In this document: in pieces, positions 5,781 through 6,473 of the stretch
How positions within the stretch are numbered: the first letter of the stretch is position 1
How the letters are laid out: each line of letters begins with the position of its first letter
Program-made: the position numbers and the translations under genes
Source of the DNA: Shewanella sp.
GTDB lineage: Bacteria > Pseudomonadota > Gammaproteobacteria > Enterobacterales > Shewanellaceae
Assembly (NCBI GenBank): GCA_004195335.1
Contig: SDWK01000554.1
Location: 1-6,473, forward strand
Direction of reading: 5' to 3'
DNA: 6,473 nucleotides
The notes under the pieces: generated by a model
The model's input: the letters and a program-made list of their open reading frames with translations, nothing else
What the model was told of the DNA's origin: nothing
The model's database searches: none

Positions 5781-6473
5781 TCAGACAACGATACTGCGAG
5801 AGGCATTTTTCTGCCACTCCAGATCCCGTTTGTCATAGCGAACGGTTGTACTGACATCGCTATGCCCCGCAAGTTGCCTGACGGTGTTGAGATCGATCCC
5901 TTCCTCCAAGAGTTGGGTGATAAAGGTTCTGCGCATGTCATGCGGGGTGAACACTGGGATGTTGGCCTGTTGTTGCAGGTTCTTGAGCGCATGGCTGAGC
6001 CCATTGCTGGTTAATCTATCCTCCGTTACTGCGCTGCTTTTTAATATTCGAGTGAACACGGCGCCGAGGGCTGAACCTCGATGCTGCAGCCAGGCTTTCA
6101 GAGCGACCTGCACAGCGCCCGCCAGGTAGATCTGACGCTGCTTCCTGCCTTTACCCTCTCGTACACTTAACAGCCCTTGCTCATCGTCGAGGTCATCCCG
6201 GTTTAATGAACAGATCTCGCTGCAGCGTAACCCGGCACCGATGCCGATCAGCAGAATCGCTTTATCTCTGTCTCTCTTTGCAGGGCAGGAGAGGTCCTCA
6301 CAGCTGGCAAGCAGTTTCTGAGTATCCTCGGTACTCAGCCGGCGACCGGTACGCACCGCGTTGCCCTTGAGTGATTTCACCGAGTTGATCCGCAGCATCG
6401 TATCCGCATCCATGTGGCTGAGATTGAACGCGGCTTTAGCGACGCCGCGTAACCCTGCCAGCATCATATTGGT
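5781..6473 (-). CDS. tyrosine recombinase/integrase, N-terminus cut by window edge
   Basis: The visible 230 residues run off the right edge in an open frame, so the N-terminal part of the core-binding domain is missing. An in-frame ATG at 6467 has too little upstream sequence to judge. What remains is the end of the SAM-like core-binding domain (LAGLRGVAKAAF) and the complete catalytic domain. Counting from that ATG, all the conserved residues are present: R81 in GAGLRCSE, K106 in EGKGRK, H176 and R179 in PHDMRRTF, H202 in AGHSDVSTT, and the nucleophile Y211 in RYDKR. The enzyme should therefore be able to cut and rejoin DNA through a 3'-phosphotyrosine. It is not an integron integrase: the extra IntI motif is absent. 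A nested palindrome follows its stop, and the next genes on its strand are small cargo genes. The relic at 5032-5262 is a close relative. Confidence 0.88.
   Translation of the reverse strand, partial: TNMMLAGLRGVAKAAFNLSHMDADTMLRINSVKSLKGNAVRTGRRLSTEDTQKLLASCEDLSCPAKRDRDKAILLIGIGAGLRCSEICSLNRDDLDDEQGLLSVREGKGRKQRQIYLAGAVQVALKAWLQHRGSALGAVFTRILKSSAVTEDRLTSNGLSHALKNLQQQANIPVFTPHDMRRTFITQLLEEGIDLNTVRQLAGHSDVSTTVRYDKRDLEWQKNASRSIVV

Noticed and set aside
5781..6473. Assigning the recombinase as an integron integrase because of the attC-like palindrome.
   Set aside because: The IntI-specific insertion is absent between the box I region and the HxxR box, and no cassette array is visible.

Overview
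This window looks like part of an accessory region (genomic island or mobile-element cargo) from a Gram-negative bacterium, most likely a gammaproteobacterium. The evidence is short genes with strong AAGGAGG-type ribosome sites, a Sec signal peptide, a tyrosine recombinase with decayed relatives beside it, and clear base-composition mosaicism. The first ~640 bases and most of the WYL gene are AT-rich; the rest is more balanced. I see no rRNA, tRNA or CRISPR array and no complete insertion sequence.

Layout, left to right. Bases 1-627 hold the 3' part of an AT-rich + strand gene of unknown function that enters from the left edge. It converges on a - strand pair: a WYL-domain regulator (2292 to 1228) followed after 57 bases by an HD-domain phosphohydrolase (1169 to 624). 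The two convergent stop codons share the bases TTAA, and a 13-bp perfect hairpin sits exactly across that junction. Divergent from the WYL gene is a + strand set: a possible 27-residue ORF, a 118-residue protein and a 170-residue exported protein. A 17-base dyad in the divergent control region is a candidate operator.

From 3437 to the right end everything reads on the - strand. In transcription order it is a tyrosine recombinase cut by the right edge, a compact nested palindrome, a small two-helix membrane protein with a zinc ribbon, relics of at least one further tyrosine recombinase, a five-helix membrane protein, and a full-length DnaQ-like protein. The DnaQ-like protein keeps the fold-level sequence of a DEDDh 3'-5' exonuclease but has lost four of the five catalytic residues.

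How the parts may work together is mostly inference. The recombinase and its relics suggest repeated arrival and decay of recombinase modules next to small cargo genes. WYL regulators often control phage-defence loci, so the regulator plus nucleotide-hydrolase-like HD protein, with the unknown AT-rich gene beside them, is a reasonable defence candidate. The inactive exonuclease homologue is the most unusual single gene.
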